DNA of 64,000 nucleotides, from contig CAWBUW010000012.1 in assembly GCA_963792075.1 (NCBI GenBank), forward strand, positions 1,798,001 to 1,862,000. Reading direction: 5' to 3'. This DNA is from CAWBUW01 sp963792075. Its GTDB lineage: Bacteria; Chloroflexota; Anaerolineae; Anaerolineales; UBA4823. Each line of letters starts with the position of its first letter. Within the stretch, counting starts at the first letter, position 1. Positions 43,788 to 51,698 of the stretch are shown piece by piece. A model generated the notes under the pieces. That model saw only the letters and a list, made by a program, of their open reading frames with translations, ran no database searches and was not told the DNA's origin. The position numbers and the translations under genes were made by a program.

Positions 43788-44897
43788 ATGGACTTCACCC
43801 TTCCCGAAGATGCCCTGGTTTTACAGGATATGCTCCGGCGGTTTGTCGAAAAAGAAGCCAGGCCGCTGGAGATGAAATTTTTCACTTCCGGAACCCTGGA
43901 AGAGAAAGATCGTGCCCGCCTTCGCAAGGCGATTGAGCAAATGGGTTTGTGGGGCCTGATGCTCCCAGAGGCTTTTGGAGGCGGCGGGCTGGATACGGTT
44001 ACCACCTGTGTGATCGAACAAGAATTGGGGAAAACATTCATCCCATTGGATCTGGGCGATGTGCCTCCTTTGCTGTTCGCTTGCAAAGGAGAACAGGTCG
44101 AGCATTTCCTCGATCCCGCGCTGGCTGGAGAACGGCATGCCATCCTGGCGGTGCGTGAACCGCAGGCCGATGGCCCCAAAGAATGGGCGACAAGGGCGTC
44201 TTTCCAGGGTGATACGTATATCCTGGATGGAGTTAAACTACTGGCGAAGAAACCCGAACCAGCCGATTTCCTGATCGTTTTTGCGCAAACCCCGGAGGGT
44301 GCAACCACATTTCTGTTGGATGCAGACCAGGAAGGCGTCAGCTATCAAACCAATGGGAATGTGACTTTGCACCTGAAGCAGTGCCTGGCTGGGGCAGGGC
44401 TGCTGCTGGGGGAACGCGGCCAGGCGCTATCCCTGGAGATGCAGCAAGCCCATGCCGGTTGGCTGCGTGTAGGGGCGCGTATGGTAGGCCTGGCGGAACG
44501 TTTAATTGCCATGTCGGCGGAATATGCCAATACCTGGGTGGTGATGGGGGCGCCGCTCAAGAACCGCCCTGCGGTCCAAAACATGCTGGCTGAGGCACAT
44601 GTCCAACTGGAAAGCGTTCGCTGGCTGGTTTATCATACGGCCTGGCTGGCTGACCAAAATGAACCGTTGGACCTCGCCGTCGCCGACGTACGCCTGGGCG
44701 CAGCGGAGATGCTCTGCCGGGTGAAAGACCTGGTCACGATGATCTATAACGGCCCTGCTCCTTCCCAGGCGCTGGACCCACAAAAAGTTTTGTCTCATTC
44801 TATACTGGCTGCTACCCTACCGGTTGGGCTCGATAGCGCTCGAATCTTCATCGCAAACGAGATACTGCAACAATTTCTGGCTCAGGAGAGTGCTTAA
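43788..44897 (+). CDS. Acyl-CoA dehydrogenase-like flavoprotein, degenerate C-terminus
   Basis: The 369-residue protein has the acyl-CoA dehydrogenase fold: N-terminal helices (LPEDALVLQDMLRRFVEKEA), GLWGLMLPEAFGGGGLD, AVREPQADGP in the FAD/substrate region, and C-terminal helices (GARMVGLAERLIAMSAEYA). The C-terminal part is unusual. Where the family has a HGG-x-G motif and the catalytic Glu region, this protein reads IYNGPAPSQ and LPVGLDSAR. It may be a non-catalytic electron-transfer or scaffold member, or use another base. It lies inside the redox block, 2 bases after its neighbour. Confidence 0.82.
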   Translation: MDFTLPEDALVLQDMLRRFVEKEARPLEMKFFTSGTLEEKDRARLRKAIEQMGLWGLMLPEAFGGGGLDTVTTCVIEQELGKTFIPLDLGDVPPLLFACKGEQVEHFLDPALAGERHAILAVREPQADGPKEWATRASFQGDTYILDGVKLLAKKPEPADFLIVFAQTPEGATTFLLDADQEGVSYQTNGNVTLHLKQCLAGAGLLLGERGQALSLEMQQAHAGWLRVGARMVGLAERLIAMSAEYANTWVVMGAPLKNRPAVQNMLAEAHVQLESVRWLVYHTAWLADQNEPLDLAVADVRLGAAEMLCRVKDLVTMIYNGPAPSQALDPQKVLSHSILAATLPVGLDSARIFIANEILQQFLAQESA

Positions 44898-45985
44898 TGA
44901 ACGTCAATCATATTGTGAGGATGAAAAACCAGGATGCTCTCACGACTTTGAGGCGTTTTATCGCTGCCTGGTGGACACAGGCCGGTGTCGATGCCATGCT
45001 TGCTCCTGCGGAAATGCCAGACCACTCCGAAGTCAGCCCGCGCGTGATTGAGAGTGTGGATCAAGTCGACACGATCAATCCCTTTGCGCCTGTCATGCTG
45101 ACCAATATGGCTGGGATGGTGGATGATTTCGTCTACCAGAATCCAGGTAAAACCCTGGCTGTGATGCTGCGACCTTGCGAACTGCGCACGATCGTCGAAA
45201 TGCAAAAGCGGCACCGGGCGCCGGCCTATGCACAGGCCAGTAACCAGGCTGAACACAAATTGATCATGATCGGCGTGGATTGCCCAGGAACGTACGCTGC
45301 GGGTGATTATTCCCATCTTGTAGCTCAGAAAGGCGCCGAATATTGGATGGCGCAGAATCTGTTGCATGGCAGCACCAACACCCTGTTGGGCGACCAGGAT
45401 TTTCGCCTTGCCTGCCAGTTGTGCGATCAAACCTTGCCCCTGGGCGCGGACTTAACCATCGGCGCTATTGGGGTTGCGCCGGCCGGTTTTCTGTTGTTCA
45501 TTGCGCACGATGAACAGTGGGATAAGCGCCTGAAGCTGCAGCATGTGACGGATGGCATTGCCACCGAAGAGGAAGTGGTCTTGCGGGAAGAGATCGCCGG
45601 AGGTATTGAGGACCATCGCCAGGCAAGACAAAAGGAACTCTTCCAGCCTGCCTCACTGGACGAGGAATTCTGCAGTATGTTAGGGATTTTTGCCCGCTGT
45701 TCCTTGTGCGCGGACTGCCTGGATGCCTGCCCTTTGTACAATGGGGAATTAGCCGGCATGCTCGGCGTGCGGAAAAGCCAGGAAGGCGGCCAGGCGTTGC
45801 TGCCTGAGGTCGTCAAATTAAGCCGCTGGCTGGCCTCTTGCTCAGGATGTGGAATGTGCGAGGAAGCATGCTCTCAGCATGTTTCGATGGGGCGTATCGT
45901 TTCCAATATTAGCTTCCGTATTCGCAGCGAGCTGCATTACAACGCTGGAGATGCCCAGCAGCGTCTACCCTGGGATGTGGACTGA
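44897..45985 (+). CDS. FdhB/FrhB-like iron-sulfur protein, copy 3
   Basis: A 362-residue paralog with VMLRPCELRTIVEM, MIGVDCPGTYAAGDY, ACQLCDQ, then CSLCADCLDACPLY and CSGCGMCEEACSQ. The proline after the last Cys is replaced by Ser in the second cluster motif. It starts at an ATG overlapping the previous stop (TAATG), with GGAG ahead. It is probably the electron link to the acyl-CoA-dehydrogenase-like and fumarate-reductase-like proteins beside it. Confidence 0.83.
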   Translation: MNVNHIVRMKNQDALTTLRRFIAAWWTQAGVDAMLAPAEMPDHSEVSPRVIESVDQVDTINPFAPVMLTNMAGMVDDFVYQNPGKTLAVMLRPCELRTIVEMQKRHRAPAYAQASNQAEHKLIMIGVDCPGTYAAGDYSHLVAQKGAEYWMAQNLLHGSTNTLLGDQDFRLACQLCDQTLPLGADLTIGAIGVAPAGFLLFIAHDEQWDKRLKLQHVTDGIATEEEVVLREEIAGGIEDHRQARQKELFQPASLDEEFCSMLGIFARCSLCADCLDACPLYNGELAGMLGVRKSQEGGQALLPEVVKLSRWLASCSGCGMCEEACSQHVSMGRIVSNISFRIRSELHYNAGDAQQRLPWDVD

Positions 45986-46009
45986 TCAGTTTGTTTCAGG
46001 AGTGAATAA

Positions 46010-47626
46010 ATGACTTACCCGGCTCAATTCCACGCATCTTTAGCCAAGGTCGAAGCTTCTCGCACGCAGCGGATGACCGAAACTTTTCCACGCCTGAGCG
46101 CGGACGAACGCGAGCAGATCCTGCATACCTTTCATCCGGATTATGTCTCCACGGCGTTCGGTGAATTGCGCCTGGGCGTCAACAAGGGCAGCCGTGCACC
46201 GCAGGAACTGGTGCAAGTCCTGGAAAGCCCGGCCATCCTGGGCCGGGAATCCGTGACCCTGGACGAACCCGTTTACACGACGGATGTGTTGGTGGTTGGC
46301 GGCGGCGGCAGCGGAGCCTGCGCAGCGCTCATGGCGCAGGAGCATGGTGCTGAGGTGTTGATTTGCACCAAGCTGCGCTTTGGGGATGCGAATACGATGA
46401 TGGCTCAGGGGGGCATCCAGGCAGCGGACAAAGAGAATGACTTACCGGCGATGCATTACCTGGACGTCCTTGGGGGTGGTGGATTCACCAGCTACCCCGA
46501 ATTGGTGGAAGCATTGGTGACAGATGCCCCTTCGGTGATTGCCTGGTTGGAACACCTGGGGGTGATGTTTGATAAGGAAGCCGATGGTACGATGCGTACG
46601 ATCCACGGTGGGGGCACCAGCCGCAAGCGCATGCACGCAGCCCGCGATTACTCCGGTGCAGAGATCATGCGGACGCTGCGAGATGAGGTGCGTTCGCGCG
46701 CAGACTGCCTGCCCGGCATCCGGGTGTGGGAATTCCGTCCTGCAATCGAGTTGATCCTGGATGAAAAAGGCCAGGCGGCAGGAGCCGTACTGCGCGACCT
46801 GGATACCGGGCGACTGATGGTTGTGCGGGCCAAAGCCGTGGTGATCGCCACCGGCGGCAGCGGCAGGCTGCATTACCAGGGCTTCCCGACTACAAACCAT
46901 TATGGCGCCACCGGAGATGGCCTGGTGTTGGCCTACCGGGTCGGCGCGCGGCTGGACTTTATCGATACCATGCAGTATCACCCGACCGGAGCAGCTTTCC
47001 CGGAACAGATCCTGGGGCAGTTGGTTACCGAGAAAGTCCGCGGGCTGGGCGCGCAGGTGTGCAACCTGGACGGCGCGCAGTTCGTTTTCCCGCTTGAAAC
47101 GCGCGATGTGGAAGCCGCGGCTTTCATCCGTGAGTGTATCGACCGCAAGCTGGGTATCGTGACGGCTACAGGCCAGCCCGGAGTGTGGCTGGACACCCCG
47201 ATGATCGATCTGCTGCGCGGCCCAGGAACCACTGCCCGCGAGCTGCCCGCCATGGTGCGGCAGTACAAACGCTTTAATATCGACTTGTCCCACGAGCCGA
47301 TCCTGGTCTACCCCACGCTGCATTACCAGAACGGAGGCGTGGCGATCTGCGCAGATGGCAGCACCGAGATCCCTGGGTTGTTCTTGTCCGGTGAAGTCGT
47401 GGGAGGCATCCACGGCCGCAACCGGTTGATGGGGAATAGCTTATTGGATATATGCGTTTTTGGCCGGCGAGCGGGAACCTCCGCGGCGGGCTGGTCAAAG
47501 CAGGTTCAGCCGGGGCAGCCTACCCTGGCACACCTGAAACAATGGGAAGACGCTCGCCAATCCGCCGGCCTGGCGACTGGAGAGGCGTCCCCTGTGCTCT
47601 TGCCGGACTATACGCGACACGGGTGA
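46010..47626 (+). CDS. Fumarate reductase/succinate dehydrogenase-type flavoprotein (TfrA/SdhA-like)
   Basis: A 538-residue flavoprotein of the FrdA/SdhA/NadB family: FAD motif VLVVGGGGSGACAALMAQE (near residue 95), MMAQGGIQAAD, HGGGTSRKRMHA, MQYHPTGAAFP, and GEVVGGIHGRNRLMGNSLLD. The active-site His/Arg region is kept. The His that links FAD covalently in membrane SdhA is absent (NTMMAQGG), so FAD should be bound non-covalently, as in soluble TfrA. With the SdhB-like protein it could be a soluble thiol:fumarate or NADH-linked reductase. Confidence 0.87.
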   Translation: MTYPAQFHASLAKVEASRTQRMTETFPRLSADEREQILHTFHPDYVSTAFGELRLGVNKGSRAPQELVQVLESPAILGRESVTLDEPVYTTDVLVVGGGGSGACAALMAQEHGAEVLICTKLRFGDANTMMAQGGIQAADKENDLPAMHYLDVLGGGGFTSYPELVEALVTDAPSVIAWLEHLGVMFDKEADGTMRTIHGGGTSRKRMHAARDYSGAEIMRTLRDEVRSRADCLPGIRVWEFRPAIELILDEKGQAAGAVLRDLDTGRLMVVRAKAVVIATGGSGRLHYQGFPTTNHYGATGDGLVLAYRVGARLDFIDTMQYHPTGAAFPEQILGQLVTEKVRGLGAQVCNLDGAQFVFPLETRDVEAAAFIRECIDRKLGIVTATGQPGVWLDTPMIDLLRGPGTTARELPAMVRQYKRFNIDLSHEPILVYPTLHYQNGGVAICADGSTEIPGLFLSGEVVGGIHGRNRLMGNSLLDICVFGRRAGTSAAGWSKQVQPGQPTLAHLKQWEDARQSAGLATGEASPVLLPDYTRHG

Positions 47627-47642
47627 TGATTGGAGGTGCACC

Positions 47643-47885
47643 ATGAAACCCGATCTGCAAGATCTGTTTCCAATGGAAGACCCTGAAGCAGTGTTGGAGA
47701 TGATGCTCATCAACCAATACTTGAAAAGCCATGGCTGTTCGATCAAGGATCTGTGTATTTTGCCTAGCGATGCGGCTAAAAAGTTGATGACGGAGGCGTG
47801 TAAATTTGCCTCTGCCCGCCTGGCAGAAATCGATGCGAAAACCCAGTTCCGGATTGACATCCACCGGCCGGGAGGAGAAGGGTAA
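47643..47885 (+). CDS. Small conserved-looking protein at the end of the redox block
   Basis: An 80-residue soluble protein (MKPDLQDLFPMEDPEAVLEMM, HGCSIKDLCILPSDAAKKLM), predicted mainly helical. It starts 16 bases after the flavoprotein gene with GGAGG at 47632, so it is very likely translated. I do not recognise the family. Its position suggests an assembly factor or small subunit of the redox complex. Confidence 0.65.
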   Translation: MKPDLQDLFPMEDPEAVLEMMLINQYLKSHGCSIKDLCILPSDAAKKLMTEACKFASARLAEIDAKTQFRIDIHRPGGEG

Positions 47886-47894
47886 CCTGGCAAG

Positions 47895-47926
47895 GATTGT
47901 ATCTGCCCTTTCAGGCAGACACAATC
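47895..47926 (+). terminator. Terminator-like hairpin after the redox block
   Basis: Arms 47895-47907 and 47914-47926 pair with one mismatch around CTTTCA. It comes 9 bases after the last gene and is followed by two palindromes, so three hairpins separate the block from the convergent ABC transporter. Confidence 0.6.
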
Positions 47927-47942
47927 TCTGGAAACTGGGGTC

Positions 47943-47983
47943 TGGGGGTATTGGGCGGGGCAAAGCCCCGCCCAATACCCCCA
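47943..47983. repeat. Perfect 19-bp palindrome, loop AAA
   Basis: Arms 47943-47961 and 47965-47983 pair perfectly around CGGGGC-AAA-GCCCCG. It is part of the two-way terminator region between convergent operons. Confidence 0.85.
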
Positions 47984-48002
47984 ATTCCCCCCTCCACTGG
48001 CC

Positions 48003-48036
48003 GGTTTGGGCGAGCGCAGATGCGCTCGCCCAAACC
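48003..48036. repeat. 15-bp palindrome, loop AGAT
   Basis: Arms 48003-48017 and 48022-48036 pair perfectly. It ends 12 bases from the stop of the ABC permease gene on the minus strand and would terminate that operon. Confidence 0.8.
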
Positions 48037-48048
48037 CGGTTGTGTTAT

Positions 48049-49275
48049 CTACTCGTAGCGCAGCGCCTCGACGGGCTCCAGGTTGGCGGCACGGTTGGCG
48101 GGGTACAGGCCAAAGAACAGGCCGACGGCAGTCGAAAAAAGCGTAGCCAGCAGCACTACGTCCAGGCCGATCACCGGCTCGATGGCGGCGTTATTCGCTT
48201 TGGCGATTTCCCCCACGGCGATCGAAATTATCCAGCCGAGCAGGATACCGATCAGGCCGCCAATCAGGCTGAGCACCGAGGATTCGGCCAGAAATTGGAT
48301 GAGGATATCCGCTTTGTGTGCGCCGAGCGCCTTGCGCAGGCCAATCTCGCGCGTGCGCTCGGTCACTGAGACGAGCATAATATTCATAATGCCGATCCCG
48401 CCTACGAGCAGGGAAATGGCTGCGATCCCGCCGAGGAAGATGGTCAGCACGGTGGTGATCGTGCTGGCGGTGGAGAGGAAATCCTGTTGGGTCAGGATGG
48501 TGAAGTCATCCGCCCCCAGCTCAGTCTGGTGACGGTTGCGCAGGACCTGAGCAATTTCCACGCTAGCCTGGTTGACCGCCTCGGGGCTGATCGCCTGTAC
48601 CAGGATCAAGTCCACCCGGTCGCGGGTGGAGCGGCGCAGCAGGCGCACTTGCGCGGTGGTCAGAGGGATATAGGCCTGGTTGTCCTGGCTTCCGAAAGCA
48701 GAACCGCCTTTGGCAACCAGGATACCGATAATGCGAAAAGGTTGGCCTTCGATGCGCACGGTTTCGCCCACCAGGCCATCGGTCCGGCCGAATAATTTAT
48801 CCGCAGCTTCGGGGCCCAGCACAACGACTGAGGCTTGCCCGAGCATATGTTCTTCATTAACAAACTCACCCTCGGAAAGCTTTTCATTGCGAACGGTGGC
48901 ATAATCGGGTGTCACGCCTGAGATGCTTGTGCTGTTGCTTTCACCGCCGAAAGCGATCCTGGCGCTGCCTGCCAGTATCGGTGCGACCGCCTCGACGGAA
49001 GGGGATTGAAAATTATCTCCAATGGCATCTGCATCAGCCAGAGTGAGCGGCTTGGGGTTGCGCACATCTTCCGACCCGCCGCGGAAAACAAAGAGCACGT
49101 TGGTGCCAATGCTCTGGATGGAGCCGGTAATGGCGGCCTCTGCACCGCGGCCTACCGAGAGCATGGCGATCACGGCAGCGACGCCGATGACGATGCCCAG
49201 GATGGTCAGTGCAGAACGCAGTTTGTTGGCCGAGAGACTTTCAAGTGCTTCGAGAATGGACTGCCAGACTTTCAT
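48049..49275 (-). CDS. MacB/FtsX-family ABC transporter permease
   Basis: The 408-residue protein has one N-terminal helix (LTILGIVIGVAAVIAMLSVG), a large outside MacB_PCD domain (residues about 50-270) and three C-terminal helices of the FtsX type (GGIGIMNIMLVSVTERTREIGLRKALGA). It works with the ATPase and the membrane-fusion-like protein encoded upstream to move peptides, lipoproteins or drugs out of the membrane. It follows the ATPase by 3 bases. Confidence 0.9.
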   Translation of the reverse strand: MKVWQSILEALESLSANKLRSALTILGIVIGVAAVIAMLSVGRGAEAAITGSIQSIGTNVLFVFRGGSEDVRNPKPLTLADADAIGDNFQSPSVEAVAPILAGSARIAFGGESNSTSISGVTPDYATVRNEKLSEGEFVNEEHMLGQASVVVLGPEAADKLFGRTDGLVGETVRIEGQPFRIIGILVAKGGSAFGSQDNQAYIPLTTAQVRLLRRSTRDRVDLILVQAISPEAVNQASVEIAQVLRNRHQTELGADDFTILTQQDFLSTASTITTVLTIFLGGIAAISLLVGGIGIMNIMLVSVTERTREIGLRKALGAHKADILIQFLAESSVLSLIGGLIGILLGWIISIAVGEIAKANNAAIEPVIGLDVVLLATLFSTAVGLFFGLYPANRAANLEPVEALRYE

Positions 49276-49278
49276 GGC

Positions 49279-49971
49279 TTACTCCTCTACCACACCATCG
49301 CGGATGCGGATCACGCGCTGGGTATGAGCGGCCACTTCAGAATCATGCGTCACGATCACCAGCGTGGTGCCGCGGTCGCGGTTAAGGGCGAGCAGCAGGT
49401 CCATGATCTCCGCGCCGGATTGGGAATCCAGGTTGCCAGTGGGTTCATCGGCCAGGATGATGGCCGGGTCGTTGACCAGGGCACGGGCAATCGCCACGCG
49501 CTGCTGCTGGCCGCCGGAAAGCTCGTTGGGGTGGTGGGTGACCCGTTCCGCCAGGCCGACTGCTTCCAGGGCTGCAATGGCGCGTTCCCGCCGTCCGCGG
49601 TTGATGCCTGCATAGCGCATGGGCAGCTCCACGTTAGCGACGGCTGTGGTGCGCGCCAAAAGGTTGAAACTTTGGAAGATGAAACCGACCTTCTGATTGC
49701 GGATGGTCGCCAGTTCATCATTGCTGAGCTTGGAGACGTGTTTGCCATCCAGGATATATTCACCGCTGGTGGGGCGATCCAGGCAGCCGATGATGTTCAT
49801 CAGGGTGGATTTCCCTGAGCCAGAAGGGCCCATGATCGCTACCACTTCGCCGCGCTGGATGTGCGTGGACAGGCCGCGCAGGGCGTGCACTTCCATGTTG
49901 CCCATTTTGTAGATTTTAATGAGGTTTTTCGCTTCAATGACGCAATCTGATCCGCCGGTTGACTCGGGCAT
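49279..49971 (-). CDS. MacB/LolD-type ABC transporter ATPase
   Basis: A 230-residue ATPase with Walker A GPSGSGKST, Q-loop FQSFNLLARTTA, signature LSGGQQQRVAIARAL, Walker B IILADEPTGNLD and H-loop VIVTHD. ATG at 49971 is selected because AGGAGG lies 6 bases ahead. An ATG 24 bases upstream has no such site. Confidence 0.92.
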   Translation of the reverse strand: MPESTGGSDCVIEAKNLIKIYKMGNMEVHALRGLSTHIQRGEVVAIMGPSGSGKSTLMNIIGCLDRPTSGEYILDGKHVSKLSNDELATIRNQKVGFIFQSFNLLARTTAVANVELPMRYAGINRGRRERAIAALEAVGLAERVTHHPNELSGGQQQRVAIARALVNDPAIILADEPTGNLDSQSGAEIMDLLLALNRDRGTTLVIVTHDSEVAAHTQRVIRIRDGVVEE

Positions 49972-50007
49972 CGATTGCCTCCTGGGGGTATTCATATTAC
50001 CGGCTCC

Positions 50008-51393
50008 CTAGCGGTTGACAAAGGGCGGCGGGCCATTGGTTTCGAATACTTGCGGTGGATTGAGCACAACCACGTCGCCAATCCTCAGTCCGCCAGCCGT
50101 CACCTCGCTGTAAGTATCCGAGGAAGAGCCGAGAGTCACCTCTACCGTTCTCAGTTCCCCGTTGCTCAGGATATAGACCACGCGCTGCCCATTTTGTAAG
50201 CGCACAGCCCGGTTGGGGACGAGCAACACCGAGTCAAGCTGGTCCACGATGATGTTGACCGCGGCGGTCATCCCGGGCCGGACGGATTCGTCGGCGTTGG
50301 TGATCTGGACCAGGACGACAAATTCGACGACCCCCTGCACAGGCGCGCCGATCGAAGCGACCTCGATCACGGTCCCCTGGTATTCTTTGCCCAGGATGGC
50401 GTCAAAAGTAAGTTTGACCGGCTGGCCAACAAAGATTCGATTAACATCGACCTCGCTAAGTTGTACCTCGACCTCCAATTCGGAGAGGTCGTCCATGCGG
50501 AAGGAAGTCGTGCCCGGCGTAACCTGGTCGCCTGGCAAGATATCCACCACGGTGATGGTGCCGGCAAAGGGGGCAGTCAAACGCGCCTGGTCGAGGGTGG
50601 CCTGGGCTGCACGGATGCGCGCCTCAAGCACCGCGATATCCCCCGCATTGGGACCATCCTGGATGCGGGCATACTCACGCTGAACGTCAGCCAGGCGGGC
50701 TTTTGCCAGATCCAGCGCAGTAGATGCTTTATCTTTATCCAGGTTGAGCATATCGAGTACCCGGACGGTCTCATCATATTTCAGTTGGGCGTCATCCAAT
50801 TTCTGCTGAGCGTTTTTACGAGTTTGGTTCTCCGGGTCGAAATCTTTATAAGGATCGAAGTCCTCTTGGGCGGTCTTCAACTCATCTTTGGCGTTGATCA
50901 TATCTTCGTGCGCCTGGTCAATCTTATTCTGGTAGTCGTCGGTTTCTACCTTATCCAGCGCACGTTCGGCCTCGATGACAACCGCTTGGGCATTTTGCAC
51001 CGTCTGCAGCGCGAGTACAGAGGTCGCTTGCTGGTTGCGCAAATCATCCAGCGCCTTTTGGGCATTCACCAGGTCAGCCTGAGCCAGGATCACATTTTGG
51101 GGCAGAGAGCCTGTCTCCAATTCGGCCAGCAAATCGCCGGCTTGCACGGACTGGCCTACCGATACTTTCACAGAGGCAGCCGTACCGGAGGTTTTCCAAC
51201 TCAGCATAGCAGACTGGAATGAGCGGACTGTGCCCGTGGCTCCGATGGACGCGGTCAGGCTGCCATTATTAATTACTGCGGTCTGGTATTGGCTGGTGGA
51301 GCTGGCTTGACGCTGCTGCCAGGCGCGGTAAATAAAGTATCCGCCGGTCACAACCACGGCGAGGAGGACGAGCGCTATGATCCATTTACGCAT
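50008..51393 (-). CDS. MacA/HlyD-type membrane fusion protein
   Basis: The 461-residue protein has an N-terminal anchor helix (MRKWIIALVLLAVVVTGGYF), a lipoyl half-motif (VSVGQSVQAGDLLAELETG), a coiled-coil hairpin of about 130 residues and a second half-motif with barrel (LTAPFAGTITVVDILPGDQV). It is the periplasmic-adaptor type. In an organism that may lack a normal outer membrane it would act as an outer accessory to the permease. Same strand as the ATPase and permease, 36 bases upstream. Confidence 0.88.
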   Translation of the reverse strand: MRKWIIALVLLAVVVTGGYFIYRAWQQRQASSTSQYQTAVINNGSLTASIGATGTVRSFQSAMLSWKTSGTAASVKVSVGQSVQAGDLLAELETGSLPQNVILAQADLVNAQKALDDLRNQQATSVLALQTVQNAQAVVIEAERALDKVETDDYQNKIDQAHEDMINAKDELKTAQEDFDPYKDFDPENQTRKNAQQKLDDAQLKYDETVRVLDMLNLDKDKASTALDLAKARLADVQREYARIQDGPNAGDIAVLEARIRAAQATLDQARLTAPFAGTITVVDILPGDQVTPGTTSFRMDDLSELEVEVQLSEVDVNRIFVGQPVKLTFDAILGKEYQGTVIEVASIGAPVQGVVEFVVLVQITNADESVRPGMTAAVNIIVDQLDSVLLVPNRAVRLQNGQRVVYILSNGELRTVEVTLGSSSDTYSEVTAGGLRIGDVVVLNPPQVFETNGPPPFVNR

Positions 51394-51698
51394 GGGTTAT
51401 CTCCTGTCAAAAGAGCAAACAGGCCAAAAACAAGCCTGTTTGCTTGACATAAATCGTGTAAAATATTACTATTCATTTCTATTTTAACCCAAAGTTATCA
51501 ATTTTTACCCATATATGACAACTGTCATAGGATTAGATGACATACGCGACTGAACAAAGCGAATCTTCTCCATTATCATTCGAGCACATAATGGTGTCGA
51601 TTCGTTTGTGAGGAAGTGCAGGCGTTTCCCGGTATAATGTACCGGCAAGCGCCTGTGCCTATGAAAATTTTAGTGAGCTGCCAGGAGGAAAGGGTAAG
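51394..51698. promoter_or_regulatory. Divergent promoter region between MacA-like and GltD-like genes
   Basis: This 305-base gap holds three signals. A 10-bp hairpin (51415-51424 with 51434-51443) lies in the MacA-like leader. A dyad TATGACA-AC-TGTCATA at 51514-51529 resembles a repressor operator. A TATAAT at 51633-51638, upstream of the GltD-like gene, is itself inside a dyad, CCGGTA-TAATG-TACCGG (51629-51645). No small ORF is convincing. Confidence 0.5.
51629..51645 (+). promoter_or_regulatory. Dyad over the -10 box of the GltD-like gene
   Basis: CCGGTA-TAATG-TACCGG is a perfect 6-bp dyad and contains TATAAT, so a protein bound here would block RNA polymerase. The start would lie near 51645, about 54 bases before ATG. 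Confidence 0.45.

Noticed and set aside
49275..51393. MacAB system as an antibiotic-resistance pump
   Set aside because: The family exports many substrates and nothing nearby points to drugs, so only the general family is called.
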